In this document: one piece after another, positions 32,775 to 42,938 of the stretch
How positions within the stretch are numbered: position 1 is the stretch's first letter
Layout: every line of letters begins with the position of its first letter
Assembly: GCA_029204225.1 (NCBI GenBank)
Contig: CM055093.1
Coordinates: 19,458,041-19,522,040 of the forward strand
Length of the DNA: 64,000 bases
Direction of reading: 5' to 3'
From: Diphasiastrum complanatum
Taxonomy: Eukaryota; Streptophyta; Lycopodiopsida; Lycopodiales; Lycopodiaceae
The notes under the pieces: model-generated
The model's input: only the letters and a program-made list of their open reading frames with translations
Database searches by the model: none
What the model was told of the DNA's origin: nothing
Translations under genes and position numbers: made by a program

Positions 32775-33790
32775 TCAAACTGCTAAAAATAAAATAATAG
32801 AGCTACAATCAATGCTCTGGCTCTGACTCAGATGCTCCGGAGACAACTCAGGACCCCGAGTTGACTCTTGCAACTGATATCTATGTCTGTCTGGGACTAG
32901 ACCTGCTCCAGCTGGCTGTGATAGTGTACCTCTACCTGCACCCGGGGCCCTGCGAGGTCGTCCTCTCTTCCCTGGCTGTTTCTGTGCTCTGCCTTTCTTG
33001 TTCGGTGCACCCTTGGGCCTTCCTGGCCTCTTGCGGACGAGGGGAGCCATCATTGCCTCATTACCCCCATGCAGATCACCTGGCTGGCTAGGTTGGGCCC
33101 AAGCTGAGGCCGGCTGGGAATAGAGAAGCCAAAGATGGGTGTCCTTGTGTAGCTGATAGTGGAGGATAGGTCCGTGGAGTGTGTGCCCGTGGGGTTGCTG
33201 CTGGTGAAGGAACTGGCTGTGGAGGGGCTGTCCCTACAGGAGGCAAGTACAGCGGCGATATGTACTGAAAGGGGCGTTGCGGTGGCCGGTACAGGTACAT
33301 CCTGGTGCTGCCAACGGAGGAGCCGGTGGAATGGGTGCTGCCAAAGGAGGAGGATGTGCCGTGGGTGCTGCCACTGGAGGAGCCATTGTGGATGTGGGTG
33401 CTGCAAGAGAAAACCTGGGCACAGATGGTGGCCTACCATGGAGACCTGGTGCTGCAGAAGTGGATGGCGATGGAGGGGTTGCAGGCCTCAATGGCATCGG
33501 TGGCACTGGAGGTGCTGTGCGGCGCACATACACCCTCTGAGGAACTAGAGGAACTCCAGGCACCTCGTGTAGCTGCTTTGGCTGAGACTCTGTGTAGGGC
33601 ATGCTGGCTAGAGAGGATGGGGGCGCCCTGACGCTCGGCATCTGCTGGGCCTCTGAATCCAACTCTGCAATCAAGTCGTCCAGTTGGGCATCCGAATACA
33701 AATGCTCTGGGCTCTAGGACTCATCATGTGCACCATCCTCTGGATCATCCTGTGCCTCATCCCGTGCCTCATCTTGTGCAACATGCGGAC
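32775..33790 (-). pseudogene. Proline-rich AT-hook protein, C-terminal part, with frame breaks
   Basis: Minus strand. Opens in frame at the left-over edge (about 33790) with a repeated acidic Q-D-E-A-R-D-E-A stretch, a stop near 33716, then YSDAQLDDLIAELDSEAQ, a long Pro/Ala/Val-rich linker (about 33600-33100), and two AT-hooks near the end: RKRPGRPKG and KRGRPRR (about 33035-32950). AT-hooks bind the minor groove of AT-rich DNA. The linker reads best with two compensating frameshifts (near 33290 and 33090). The N-terminal part is missing because the sequence breaks into a family C fragment at about 33797. Could be the tail of a transposase-associated protein (inference); the family is not identified. 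Confidence 0.5.
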
Positions 33791-33797
33791 ATACCCC

Positions 33798-34228
33798 TTT
33801 AAGACATGAGACATACCCTCATGTCTAAACTTATATACATGCAAAAGGAAATTTATAGTGGGCATGCCACCGCTTACCAAGTACAATATCAAACTTAGCT
33901 AATTTGGTGATCTCAAAGTCCAACTTCTTGGCATATCTTTGAACAGACAAAGATGCTTGAGAGACTCTCTCATCCCAAACCTTTGTTCCCTTACCATACC
34001 GGTAATCAGAAGGAATAGTAGCTAAGCAAAGCTTCTTCACCACATGGGAATTAACAATATTATGTGAGGAACCGGTGTCAAACAAGATGAGTACGTCATC
34101 ACCTTCCAGCTTTTCCCTCATGCATATAAGCTCAGTAGCTGGAAACTGATAGGCTTCACGCTCCTTGGTGGACAAAAAGCAAACTGGTGCTTGTGGAACA
34201 AATTTCTACACCAAAATAGTCATGACAC
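33798..34228 (-). pseudogene. Family C protease fragment (inverted duplicate of 18609-19040)
   Basis: Minus-strand protease with VLILFDTGSSHNIVNS and FDIVLGKRWH. It differs from the C1 copy at only four residues over 114 codons and shares its small internal deletion after DYRY. It also begins at the same family B LTR junction (…GTGTC / LTR). A shared deletion and shared insertion point mean the two segments descend from one duplicated locus. The left break at CTTAAAGGGG (about 33798) joins the AT-hook region. Confidence 0.9.
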
Positions 34229-34679
34229 AGTTATGGACTCGGCTCATTACATTCGCCATGTCCATTTACATTTACTTTACTTTATGCATAGGCAGGCTTT
34301 GGGCCCTTTTTTATTCATTATTTGACATTTAGACTATATGGTTGGCCTTGGGCCCTATTATTGACATTTAGACCATATTATTGGCCTTGGGCCCTATGAT
34401 TCACTATATTGGTTATTTGGTCATATTACTGAGAGTGGGGGCCTTCTTGGAGGGCGCACTATTTTCCCTCTCAGTTTGGCCCTAGCCACTGGAAGCTTCC
34501 TTTTAGGGCTTCCTCTTGGCTATAAGTAGGGATTCTGTGTCATTTGTTACTTGGCTTATGATATGATCTCCTTCTTTAGTCTCTTTAAGCTTTCTCTCTC
34601 CTGCTTTCTAGGGTTAAGTCTTGCTTATGTGATGCTTTCATAGACTAAATCTAGATCAGCCGTGGCTACGTTCATAACT
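34229..34679 (+). mobile_element. B2 5' LTR
   Basis: 451 bp from AGTTATGG to CATAACT. TATA-type box at 34521-34527 (TATAAGT). Primer site follows directly. Confidence 0.9.
34521..34527 (+). promoter_or_regulatory. TATA-like box of family B LTR
   Basis: TATAAGTAGGG context, conserved in the 3' LTR (39819-39825) and, antisense, in B1 and the solo LTR. It lies about 160 bp before the LTR end. Confidence 0.55.
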
Positions 34680-34691
34680 TGGTATCAGAGC
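34680..34691 (+). promoter_or_regulatory. Primer-binding site of B2
   Basis: TGGTATCAGAGC directly abutting the LTR. Confidence 0.9.
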
Positions 34692-35688
34692 ACTTTCCTG
34701 AGCATCTCCATTGAGCAGATTTTTCTCTCACAGGAGGGCACCCATCTTCAGCTTGGATCTTCACCATTTTTCAGTCGGATCTTCAGCATTTCTCCACACT
34801 TGTCTTGCAGATTTTCACGACGGATTGGAGGAGGACAGGCACCCACTTGCTGCCCATTTCTAGTGCCCTCTTGCTAGCTGCCTACTGCTGCATTTTCAGC
34901 CTTTTTCCTCCCCTATTTTGGGCGCCCTACTGCCTCCTATTTGCTGCCCTATTGGGTGCCCTCATGCTTGCTAACCAGCACCCTACTGCTCCTTCCTTTG
35001 CTGAAAATTTCCACTTTTTGCTGCCCCTATTCGCCACCTTCCATCAGCCACTCCTAGCGCCCTACCAACCCATCTTTTTGATCCAATTTTTTTTTTTTTT
35101 GCCGTTTACTACCTCTCTTGGACGCGCACACTCCACCATAGCTGGCGCCCTACATCCGCCTCAATTTCAGCTCACCCTCCTACACTGCTGTCTGTGTTCG
35201 CAACCCTACCCCGGACAATACAAACACGCCCAGATGCTTAGAAAGCCACTCCCATCCAACTTCATCGCGCATCGGGATTGCTCCCCTTTTTTTTTACCCT
35301 TGAAGGGCGATCTTTGATTTTTCAGCCTTGTTTCCTCGCTGCCCATACCTCCTTTTTGTTATCACTTCCTTTCCTTGGCTGCTCCCTTTCCAGCCCCATA
35401 GTCCATTATTGTTTCCCATACTTCTACCCACCGTTTACTCCACGTTGTCGAGCCCTTAGCATCTTTTTTGGAGGCTGCCCGGTACCTCGACATATCACCG
35501 CTATTTTTCAGCTCACTTCCGGTTGCGGTTACGAGGTATTTCTTACTTAGTTGTCCTTTCCGTTCATCTTACATCGCGAGTTCTATTGTGTCTTTTCATT
35601 GGCGTGCCTGTTGTGACGACTTATGTCCTCTCCTTCAGTTCGTCCAATTGTTTAGCACATTTCTTTTCTCGCTTACTTTTTCTTCCTC
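34692..35688 (+). other. B2 leader
   Basis: About 1 kb, pyrimidine-rich and untranslated. GGGCGCCCTACTGC-like motifs recur. Open frames here are incidental. Gag starts at ATG 35689. Confidence 0.65.
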
Positions 35689-37980
35689 ATGGCTAGCTCA
35701 CCCACTACACCTGCGAGTCATTCCGGACCTTTAGATGAACAGTTTGCTGATATGCGTGACTCTCTTACTCTCCTCAGTAGTCGTTTCGACCAAATGATGA
35801 CCGGTTTTACCACTACAGACCGGCTTTGCCACTATGCAGTCACAGATTGATTCCTTACAGCCACATGGACCTAGCAAAGCCCTTGTTCATTCATCATTTG
35901 GGTCTCCATTTGGACTTCCATCCTCGTCTACTTCCTTTGGCGGTGGGCCTCATTTTCCACCTAACCCACCACCCGGTTTTCCACGTCCTATAGCTCTTGA
36001 GTCACATTTTCCACGACATCTAGCTCCTGAGCCACATTTTGCTCGAGATTTTCGTGATCGGGTACAGCTTGCCACCTATTCTGGTTCCTCTGACGGGAAT
36101 TTGTTAGAGAATTGGTCTTTGATACTTATTTTCAGATTTACCCTAAGACTGATCCTCAGAAGATCTAGTTAGCCGCCTTACATTTAGATGGACGTGCTGC
36201 CACTTGGTGGCGGGTCTACCGACTTGACCTTGATCGGGACGGTCTCCAGTTATGGCCTACCTTTTGTCGTGATCTTCGTCATGCTATGATTGACCCTCAG
36301 TGGCTGAGCCGCCAGCGTGATATATTCCGTAGTCTTACTCAGACTAATATTTCTTCCTATACAGATCAGTTTATGGACCTTTCTTACCTCTTTACAGATC
36401 TTCAGCCCACCGAGCTTATTTCTCGCTACATTGCTGGACTTCGTGGTGCTCTACGATACGATGTCTCTTCTTTCCGTCCACCCACACTTGTTGAGGCCAT
36501 GTCCCTTGCTAGTACTTTACAGCATAAGTACCCTGATCCTGCTCCCTTTCGCTTTTCCCGACCCCGTCCATCTCTTTCACCTCTACCATCTCCGGCCCCA
36601 TCTGCCCCATCCACTATCGTCCCGACCTCTTCTCTTACTTCTCCCGCTCCTCGCCCTCCGCCTCCTCGTCCTGCTTTTGTCCGACGTTACACGTCTGCAA
36701 AGTTCGCTGACATTCAGCAGAAGCGTATTTGCTTTCGTTGTAAGAGTCCTGACCACATTGCCCGTGATTGCCGCCAGCCCCTGCCTACTTCTACTGCTGT
36801 TTTCTACCATGAGGGCACTACCCCAGATGAGTCCGATATCTACATTCATATATCTGATGAGCCTGATCTATCTCCTGAGCCTTCTACTGATTTACTTCCT
36901 GCTACTTGTCATGCTCAGCTTGCTTATGCTACCTGGACAGGGTGCCCCGGTCCTCGCTCCATTCGGCTACGTGTGCACATTACTGGTCGTGAGTATATTG
37001 CTTTAGTTGATACCGGCAACACTCATTCCTTTATCAGCAGTTATGTTCTCAGCCGGATACGTGCTTCACCTATTCCTGCTCCACAGCCTCTCACAGTCGA
37101 GGTTGCCAGTTCTCACTCATTTCCTAGTTCTCAGATGTTTCAGGGATTATCCTACCGCATTGGTGATTTTTCTGGACAGGCAGATCTTTATATCATTCCT
37201 CTGGAGCGCTATGACCTTATCCTTGGTGCTGATTGGTTTGCTTCATTGGGAGCGGTTACTTTGGACCTGGCTCAGCAAACATTGACATTTGTTCATGATG
37301 CAGTGACCCACTCACTTGCTGGTATTGATTCTCAGGCAGATTTCCAGCTGATCAGCGGGAAGCAATTTATCCGCAGCCTACCTAAGGCTCATTGTGCAGC
37401 TTTATTATGTGTTCAGCGTGCTACAGCAGATTCTCCAGTGACTACCTCTCCTCCAGCAACTGTTCCTCAGGTGATCTCTAACTTATTACATCAGTATGCA
37501 TTTGTCTTTTCAGAACCTACGACGCTACCACCATTACGTGATGTGAACCACCATATTGATTTGCGTCTTGGTTCTGCTCCTCCCTCCCGGCCTCCTTACC
37601 GTATGTCTAAGTCTGAGCGTGATGAGGTTGAGCTTCAGATTACTGCTTTACTAGATCAGGGCCTTATTGTTCCTAGTCACAGTCCTTTTGGTGCCCCTGT
37701 TCTCCTTGTCAGTAAGAAAGATGGTTCCAAACGCCTCTGCATTGATTATCGTGCCCTCAATAAGTTGACCATCCGTAACCAGTATTTACCACAGTTTGAT
37801 CAGAAATTTATTGTTGAGACCGATGCTAGTAATGTTGGTTTGGGTGCCTTGCTTCGTCAGTCTCAGTGTATTATTGCTTATGAGTCACGTCGTTTACACT
37901 CTTATGAGCAACGTTATTCTGTCCATGAGAAAGAGCTTCTTGCCATTATCTATGCTCTTAAGAAGTGGCGCCATTACCTG
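35689..37980 (+). pseudogene. B2 gag-protease-RT N-terminus-RNase H start
   Basis: Gag starts MASSPTTPASHSG. A short internal duplication near 35805-35835 shifts the frame, and a 5-nt loss near 36115 plus a TAG near 36170 break it again. From 36286 the frame is open for 565 codons: capsid ([13 protein letters not shown]), knuckle [14 protein letters not shown] (about 36730-36772), protease with [13 protein letters not shown] (DTGN rather than DTGS), RILGAD-type flap block, RT start ([16 protein letters not shown]), then a direct in-frame jump to [19 protein letters not shown] of RNase H. The whole RT palm, including the YxDD box, is missing. Ends at a TAG at 37981. Confidence 0.9.
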
Positions 37981-39481
37981 TAGCGTGTTCCTTTTGATAT
38001 CGTTACCGATCATCAGTCCGTACATTATCTCTTCTCCCAGCGTGATCTTAGTGATCGTCAGTTTCGTTGGTTGAAGTTTTTACAATCTTTTGATTTTTCT
38101 GTTTTGTATCGTCCTGGTCATGCTGACACTGCTGCTGACGCATTGTCTAGACTTCCTGCTTTATTGAATACCCTTGTTGCCACGATCCCTTCCTGGTTTG
38201 ATGATCTTCCATCTGCTTATCTTACATGTTCTGATTTTCGTGATGTTTATAGTTCTGCTCCACCTATGTCATCTTCACCTCATCAGGCTTATTCCATTGT
38301 TGACCACCGTCTTTATTATTATGGTTCTCTTTGTATTCCTAGTTCTTTGGGTATCCGTTCTCAGTTGTTGTCGGATGCTCATTCGTCCCCAGTTGGGGGT
38401 CATTTTGGTTTTTCAGAAGTCTTATGCTCGTCTTAAGGATCATTTCTATTGGCCATCCCTTAGGAAAGAGCTTGTTGTACTTATTCGTACCTGTCCTTTC
38501 TGCTTACGTAATAAGTACTCCCGTGCTAAGTCCGCTGGTTTGCTTCAGAGTTGGCCTATTCTTCACCGCCAGTGGACTGATATTTCTATGGACTTCCTCA
38601 TTGGCCTTCCCCGCACCCGTCGTGGTCACGATTCATGTATGGTGGTAGTTGACAGGTTCTCGAAACAGGCACATTTCATACCCGTCCGCAGTACTATCAC
38701 AGCAGAGCAGTGTGCACGCTTGTTCCTTTCAGAGATATTTCGCCTACATGGGTTTCCTCGTACTATCCTTTCTGATCGGGATAGTAAGTTTACATCATTG
38801 TTCTGGACAGAGCTTATGCGTATATTGGATGTACAGCTTTTTATGGGGTCTGCTTATCATTCTACTTCTGATGGGCAGTCTAAGGTCCTTAACAGGATCC
38901 TTGAGGATTATTTGCGCCATTTTGTTACTCCTTCAGGGAAGGATTGGGATCAGCACTTATGTTTGGCAGAGTATAGCTATAACAGCTCTGTTAGTACCAA
39001 CACCAGCGTTGCACCATTTTTATTATCTCATGGTTATGCACCTCTTTTACCTGAGAAGCTTGCACCACGTTATTATGGGCCTTATTGTATATTGGAGGTT
39101 CTTAGTCCAGTTACATATCGTCTTCAGCTTCCTGCTTCCACACGTGCCTGTGATATATTCCATGTCAGTTTATTACGTGCTACTATTGAGGATGATGCTC
39201 CTCGTGATGCTGAGTTTCCTACTGCACCGGATCTCTTTCCTTTATTACCTGCCGCTATCCTTCAGGTGCGTTTGCATCATAGTCGACGCGGCCGGCGGAT
39301 TCAGTTCCTAGTCCAGTGGGATGGTCGTCCTGTTGAGGAGGCCACATGGGAGCCTATTGATGTCTTTTATCATACACCGTCACTTGCGGATCAGGCTCGT
39401 GCTCTTGCCGCACTTGTTGATTCCTCTACATCTACACCAGATGCTGCTCCAGTTGATCCTCCAGGGCTTGATGTTACTTGA
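37981..39481 (+). pseudogene. B2 RNase H C-terminus, integrase and chromodomain
   Basis: After the TAG: ITDHQS-type motif (VTDHQSVHYLF), ADTAADALSRLPAL, a frameshift near 38410 at GGHFGF/QKSYARL inside the integrase zinc region (HxxxH…CPFCLRNK), the core DISMDFLIGLP, LSDRDSKF, RILEDYL (D,D,E intact), a deletion after YAPLLP removing the linker before KLAPRYYGPY, and a chromodomain (IQFLVQWDGRPVEEATWEPID) to the stop at 39479-39481. Confidence 0.9.
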
Positions 39482-39525
39482 TCCAGTCCTTTATGGCAGT
39501 TGGGTCTTATTTTTGTGTCGGGGAG

Positions 39526-39977
39526 AGTTGTGGACTCGGCTCATTACGTTCGCCATGTCCATTTACATTTACTTTACTTTATGCATAGGCAGGCTTTGGG
39601 CCCTTTTTTATTCATTATTTGACATTTAGACTATATGGTTGGCCTTGGGCCCTATTATTGACATTTAGACCATATTATTGGCCTTGGGCCCTATGATTCA
39701 CTATATTGGTTATTTGGTCATATTACTGAGAGTGGGGGGCCTTCTTGGAGGGCGCACTATTTTCCCTCTCAGTTTGGCCCTAGCCACTGGAAGCTTCCTT
39801 TTAGGGCTTCCTCTTGGCTATAAGTAGGGATTCTGTGTCATTTGTTACTTGGCTTATGATATGATCTCCTTCTTTAGTCTCTTTAAGCTTTCTCTCTCTT
39901 GCTTTATAGGATTAAGTCTTGCTTATGTGATGCTTTCATAGACTAAATCTAGATCAGCCGTGGCTACGTTCATAACT
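39526..39977 (+). mobile_element. B2 3' LTR
   Basis: 452 bp, AGTTGTGG to CATAACT, immediately after GGGGAG. Near-identical to the 5' LTR. Confidence 0.9.
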
Positions 39978-40025
39978 GATCCACACAGATAGGATGTGCA
40001 GTTCTCCGCTGGTGAGAAATCAAGA

Positions 40026-40248
40026 CTGTGTGCTAAGTTGTCTCCTAGGTATTGTGGTCCTTTTACCATCAGTAGGAGGCTAGGCGAGGTCACCTATGAA
40101 CTAGAACACACTCCTGATTTGAGGGTTTTAGAGTCCCTGTTGACTCTAAAACCCTCAAATCAGGAGTGTGTGCTAAGTTGTCTCCTAGGTATTGTGGTCT
40201 TCTTACCATCAGTAGGAGACTAGGCGAGGTCACCTATGAACTAGAACT
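40026..40248. repeat. 30-bp perfect hairpin between 80-bp direct repeats
   Basis: Arms 40106-40135 and 40142-40171 are exact reverse complements with a 6-base spacer. The roughly 80 bp on either side (40026-40105 and 40168-40248, both TGTGTGCTAAGTTGTCTCC...) are near-identical direct repeats. This is a compact signature of a templated replication error. Confidence 0.9.
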
Positions 40249-40573
40249 CCCACACAGCAGTAAGGTTTTTCTAGTCTTTCATGTAAGTCAGTTACGAAAA
40301 TCCTTAGCCAGATCAAAAAATCTGGTAGGGGACAGTGTTCTAGTTCTCCCGTTGAATTCTCAGCAACCTCCACATAAACCAAAGGAGATTCTTGATAGTA
40401 GAGAGACGCAGACCCGTCATACTCTATACCGAGAATATCTGGTCAAGTGGAATGATCGGCCTGTTGAGAATGCCACCTGGGAAAGAGGCAGCATCCTCCG
40501 CAAGATTTTTCCGGACTTTGTCTTAGAGGACCAAGACGGTTCTCAAGGGGGAGGGAGTGTTACGAGCTCGTGA
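40166..40573 (+). pseudogene. E2 GPY linker and chromodomain
   Basis: CAKLSPRYCGLLTISRR (GPY region), FLVFHVSQLRKSL, then chromodomain YREYLVKWNDRPVENATWER. The stop at 40571 overlaps the LTR start, as usual for family E. The integrase core is absent. Confidence 0.85.
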
Positions 40574-40916
40574 CTGGTGCCGAACCCTAGAGAACATAGG
40601 AGGTCAGATACCACAGTCAGGGTCGTGTCCAGCGTACATGACCAACAGGGCAAGATAGTGTGAGTAGTGTGTCCCGGCACGGTCCATAGCCATGGTGGGC
40701 CTAAACACAGCCTAGGGACGGTGTCAGCAGGAAAGGGCCCCACGTTGGGTCCCGACGTGCAGTCGGCCACGTCAGTGCCACATGGCCGACACTTGGCAAT
40801 ATGCATGCTACCAGTCCTCACACTGGGCTAGGAGGGGCTTGCTCCATATCAGGGAGTAGGCAAGGTTGGGTGGAACAGTTAGTATTTGCCCTACTGTGGT
40901 GTTTAGATCTCTAACA
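40558..40916 (+). mobile_element. E2 3' LTR
   Basis: 359 bp, TGTTACGAGCTC to TCTCTAACA. Shorter than E0's; shares its 3' third. Confidence 0.75.
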
Positions 40917-40933
40917 CTTCCCCTTCTACTTCT

Positions 40934-41794
40934 ATGCCCATCGCAATTCCTATCTCTCCATCAAATCCTATTCCCAACAATGAAACTATTGTAGCTATTC
41001 CCTTGACTCCAGACACTGCAGAAGCACCTGCTTCTCTCTCCACATATACCTTAGTCAGTCTTCTTCATGAGGATCAACTCTGTTTATTTGAATACCTTAA
41101 CAATCACAGAGAGAAACTTGCTTCCTATGATTCTCTGCTTTTCGCTGTGCAATCGCACCTTCAGAAGCTAGACACTTCCATTGAAGCACTCAAGAACGAA
41201 GTTGCAGTTTTAAAAAGTGAAACTTCTTCCCAAGTCGCTACTTCAGCTAAAATTCAGCAGCTCGAAAGTCAGGTGGAACAGCACCATATGGCTGTCCAAT
41301 CATGGGTAGATGTACTTAAAGGTTCGTCTACAGTTATCTCTCCACCTTCGCCCTCACCTTCGTTTATCTCAGCCACGTTCACCGAGGGCTATCTGCGAGA
41401 ACACAAAGCTCTCAATGTTCGTGCTAGAGGTATTCTGAACTCCCAAAATGTTGTTGAAGAAGCTGAAAAGTTTTTGGAAGGAAATCTTCAACACCATAGC
41501 AAAGGTATGGAAACTGCCTGGTGACCAAAGGACCCAGATACTCTTGTCATCCGCTTCACGTCAGTGTCTCACCGGCACGAAGTTTTAGGGAAACGATCTA
41601 AATTGCGTGATACCAAAATCTATTTAGACGAGGATACTTTCATCCAAGTCCAAGAACGTAAGAAGGCAAGACAAGAAGCTCTATCAACTGGCAAACGGCT
41701 TATCTATCATGACAACATTATTAGATTTGTGGATCGTAAGCCTATAGTTAATGAGAGTCTTAATTCTATGATAGAGTCTGAGCTAGAGAAATGA
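40934..41794 (+). pseudogene. LINE ORF1-like RNA-binding protein (one in-frame stop)
   Basis: 287 codons with a single TGA (41522-41524). Layout like L1-type ORF1p: an N-terminal Pro/Thr-rich tail, a coiled coil (about residues 60-125, e.g. LDTSIEALKNEVAVLKSE), an RRM-like block with HKALNVRARGI, and after the stop a C-terminal domain DTLVIRFTSVSHRHEVLGKR, TKIYLDEDTF and RKKARQEALSTGKRLIYHDN, which fits the ORF1p CTD. ORF1p trimerises and coats LINE RNA. No zinc knuckle, unlike most plant L1 ORF1 proteins. It is followed not by ORF2 but by a short 3' region and tail. Confidence 0.65.
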
Positions 41795-41978
41795 AGAGAT
41801 GTCCAGTTGAGCATGTAAGTGGTACACGTACCATATAATCTTGGCTATATCACTCTCCTCTTAGTTAGTTTGGTTTTAGTTAGATTGTTTTGACGGCACT
41901 GATCCGTCTTGTTTCCATCTTATCTGATGTACTTGTTCGTCTTATACGCCTCTCGGCATGGAAAAGACGCTAATAAAG

Positions 41979-42046
<68 letters not shown>
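41795..42046 (+). mobile_element. 3' region and tail of the ORF1-only retroposon, with (AT)n
   Basis: About 180 bp of 3' UTR end in ACGCTAATAAAGCTCTCTCTC (41969-41989), a LINE-like tail, running into (AT)n at 41992-42045. The element therefore appears to be ORF1 plus 3' end only. The LINE at 53.8 kb ends similarly (…GTCAATAAATCTCTCTC). Confidence 0.65.
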
Positions 42047-42048
<2 letters not shown>

Positions 42049-42179
42049 TGAGTACCTATTGCAATTTGGTGAGGGCCTACCTCACTAGCATATGGTGAGT
42101 ACCTGTTGCAGTTTGGTGAGGCACATGAGCTAGCCATTATAATGGCCTACCTCACTGGCCTAATTCTGACAGCTATACT

Positions 42180-42471
42180 TGTCATCCTCATAGTGGCGGT
42201 CATAGTATTGTTGATTACCTCATGGGGTCACCTACATCCATTCCTCTCATTCACAGCTTCTATATCTCTCCCACCACTGTCTCTGATCATTCGTTCCTTT
42301 CCTTCGCTATTGGCCACCTTCCATCTCTGCCACCTCCACCACAATCCACACTACCCCGTGCACCAAAATACACTTTCCACCCCCTCCACATATCGCTCTA
42401 CCAAGAATCCCTTGCCTCCTTACTTCACTCTTTTCCGCACAACAAACCACTGGAGTCTCAGGTTGCCTTCC
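42180..42471 (+). pseudogene. LINE ORF2 endonuclease C-terminal fragment
   Basis: Reads IVDYLMGSPTSIPLIHSF, VSDHSFLSFAIGH. The SDH triad is the last catalytic motif of LINE APE-type endonucleases and is intact here. It is parallel to the LINE at 50.05-50.17 kb, where SDH is degraded (ANHS). It is cut at 42472 by the family C LTR. Confidence 0.7.
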
Positions 42472-42914
42472 TGTCACAAGCAAGTCTCTCCAAGCTCGTG
42501 AATCCTAGAAGGCCAGTGTGTAGAATCAACCTCCCAACCATAGGCACCCCCTCCTTGAGTCCTTATACCTGCTATTCCCGTCAACTAGCACATGGCATCC
42601 ACCTTTGGGTGATCAGTCCACTTGGCATGCCTGGCCCCTGTGACCTGTGAATACTGAGTGACTCATAGGGTAGCACCCCCGTGCCTCGCCAAAGACCTGT
42701 GACCCTCCTGGTCACCCCGACTACTTGCCGGCTAGCATCTCGTCACTGACGGCTAGGGTCCCAACAGTCAAGACACACCGCATCTCTGACAGCACCGGTC
42801 CCAACTTGGGATAGATGTCCTCGTCGGTCACCGACCCTTGCCAATACTAGGCCTCAGGCCCTTTGGTAACCGGCCATGCCGAGATCATCATAGAGCCATA
42901 ACTGGGCTCTAACA
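42472..42914 (-). mobile_element. 3' LTR of C2
   Basis: 443 bp antisense. Ends correspond to TGTTAGAGCCC and CTTGTGACA. Closely related to 57431-57822, more distantly to 3210-3690. Confidence 0.85.
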
Positions 42915-42938
42915 ATCCTTCCCTCCTCTGGCAAGTCA

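Larger units (their letters stand above)
34229..39977 (+). mobile_element. Ty3/gypsy chromodomain element B2, near-complete and young
   Basis: Plus strand: 5' LTR 34229-34679, primer site 34680-34691, leader, gag-protease, RT (palm deleted), RNase H, integrase, chromodomain ending 39481, polypurine tract GGGGAG, 3' LTR 39526-39977. The LTRs differ at only a handful of positions by eye, so insertion or gene conversion was recent. The flanking five bases do not match (GACAC left, GATCC right), so at least one end is not the original insertion site. Confidence 0.9.
39978..40916 (+). mobile_element. Family E fragment E2: chromodomain plus 3' LTR
   Basis: Starts abruptly next to the B2 LTR within the pre-chromodomain linker, contains the duplicated hairpin region, the chromodomain (to 40573), polypurine tract (AGGGGGAGGGAG) and an LTR 40558-40916 with ends TGTTA...TAACA. 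The LTR shares with E0/E1 the block around CTCACACTGGGCTAGGAGGG. Confidence 0.8.

Noticed and set aside
41992-42045. (AT)n run as a possible replication or scaffold element
   Set aside because: Simple dinucleotide microsatellite after a LINE tail; nothing else supports a functional element.
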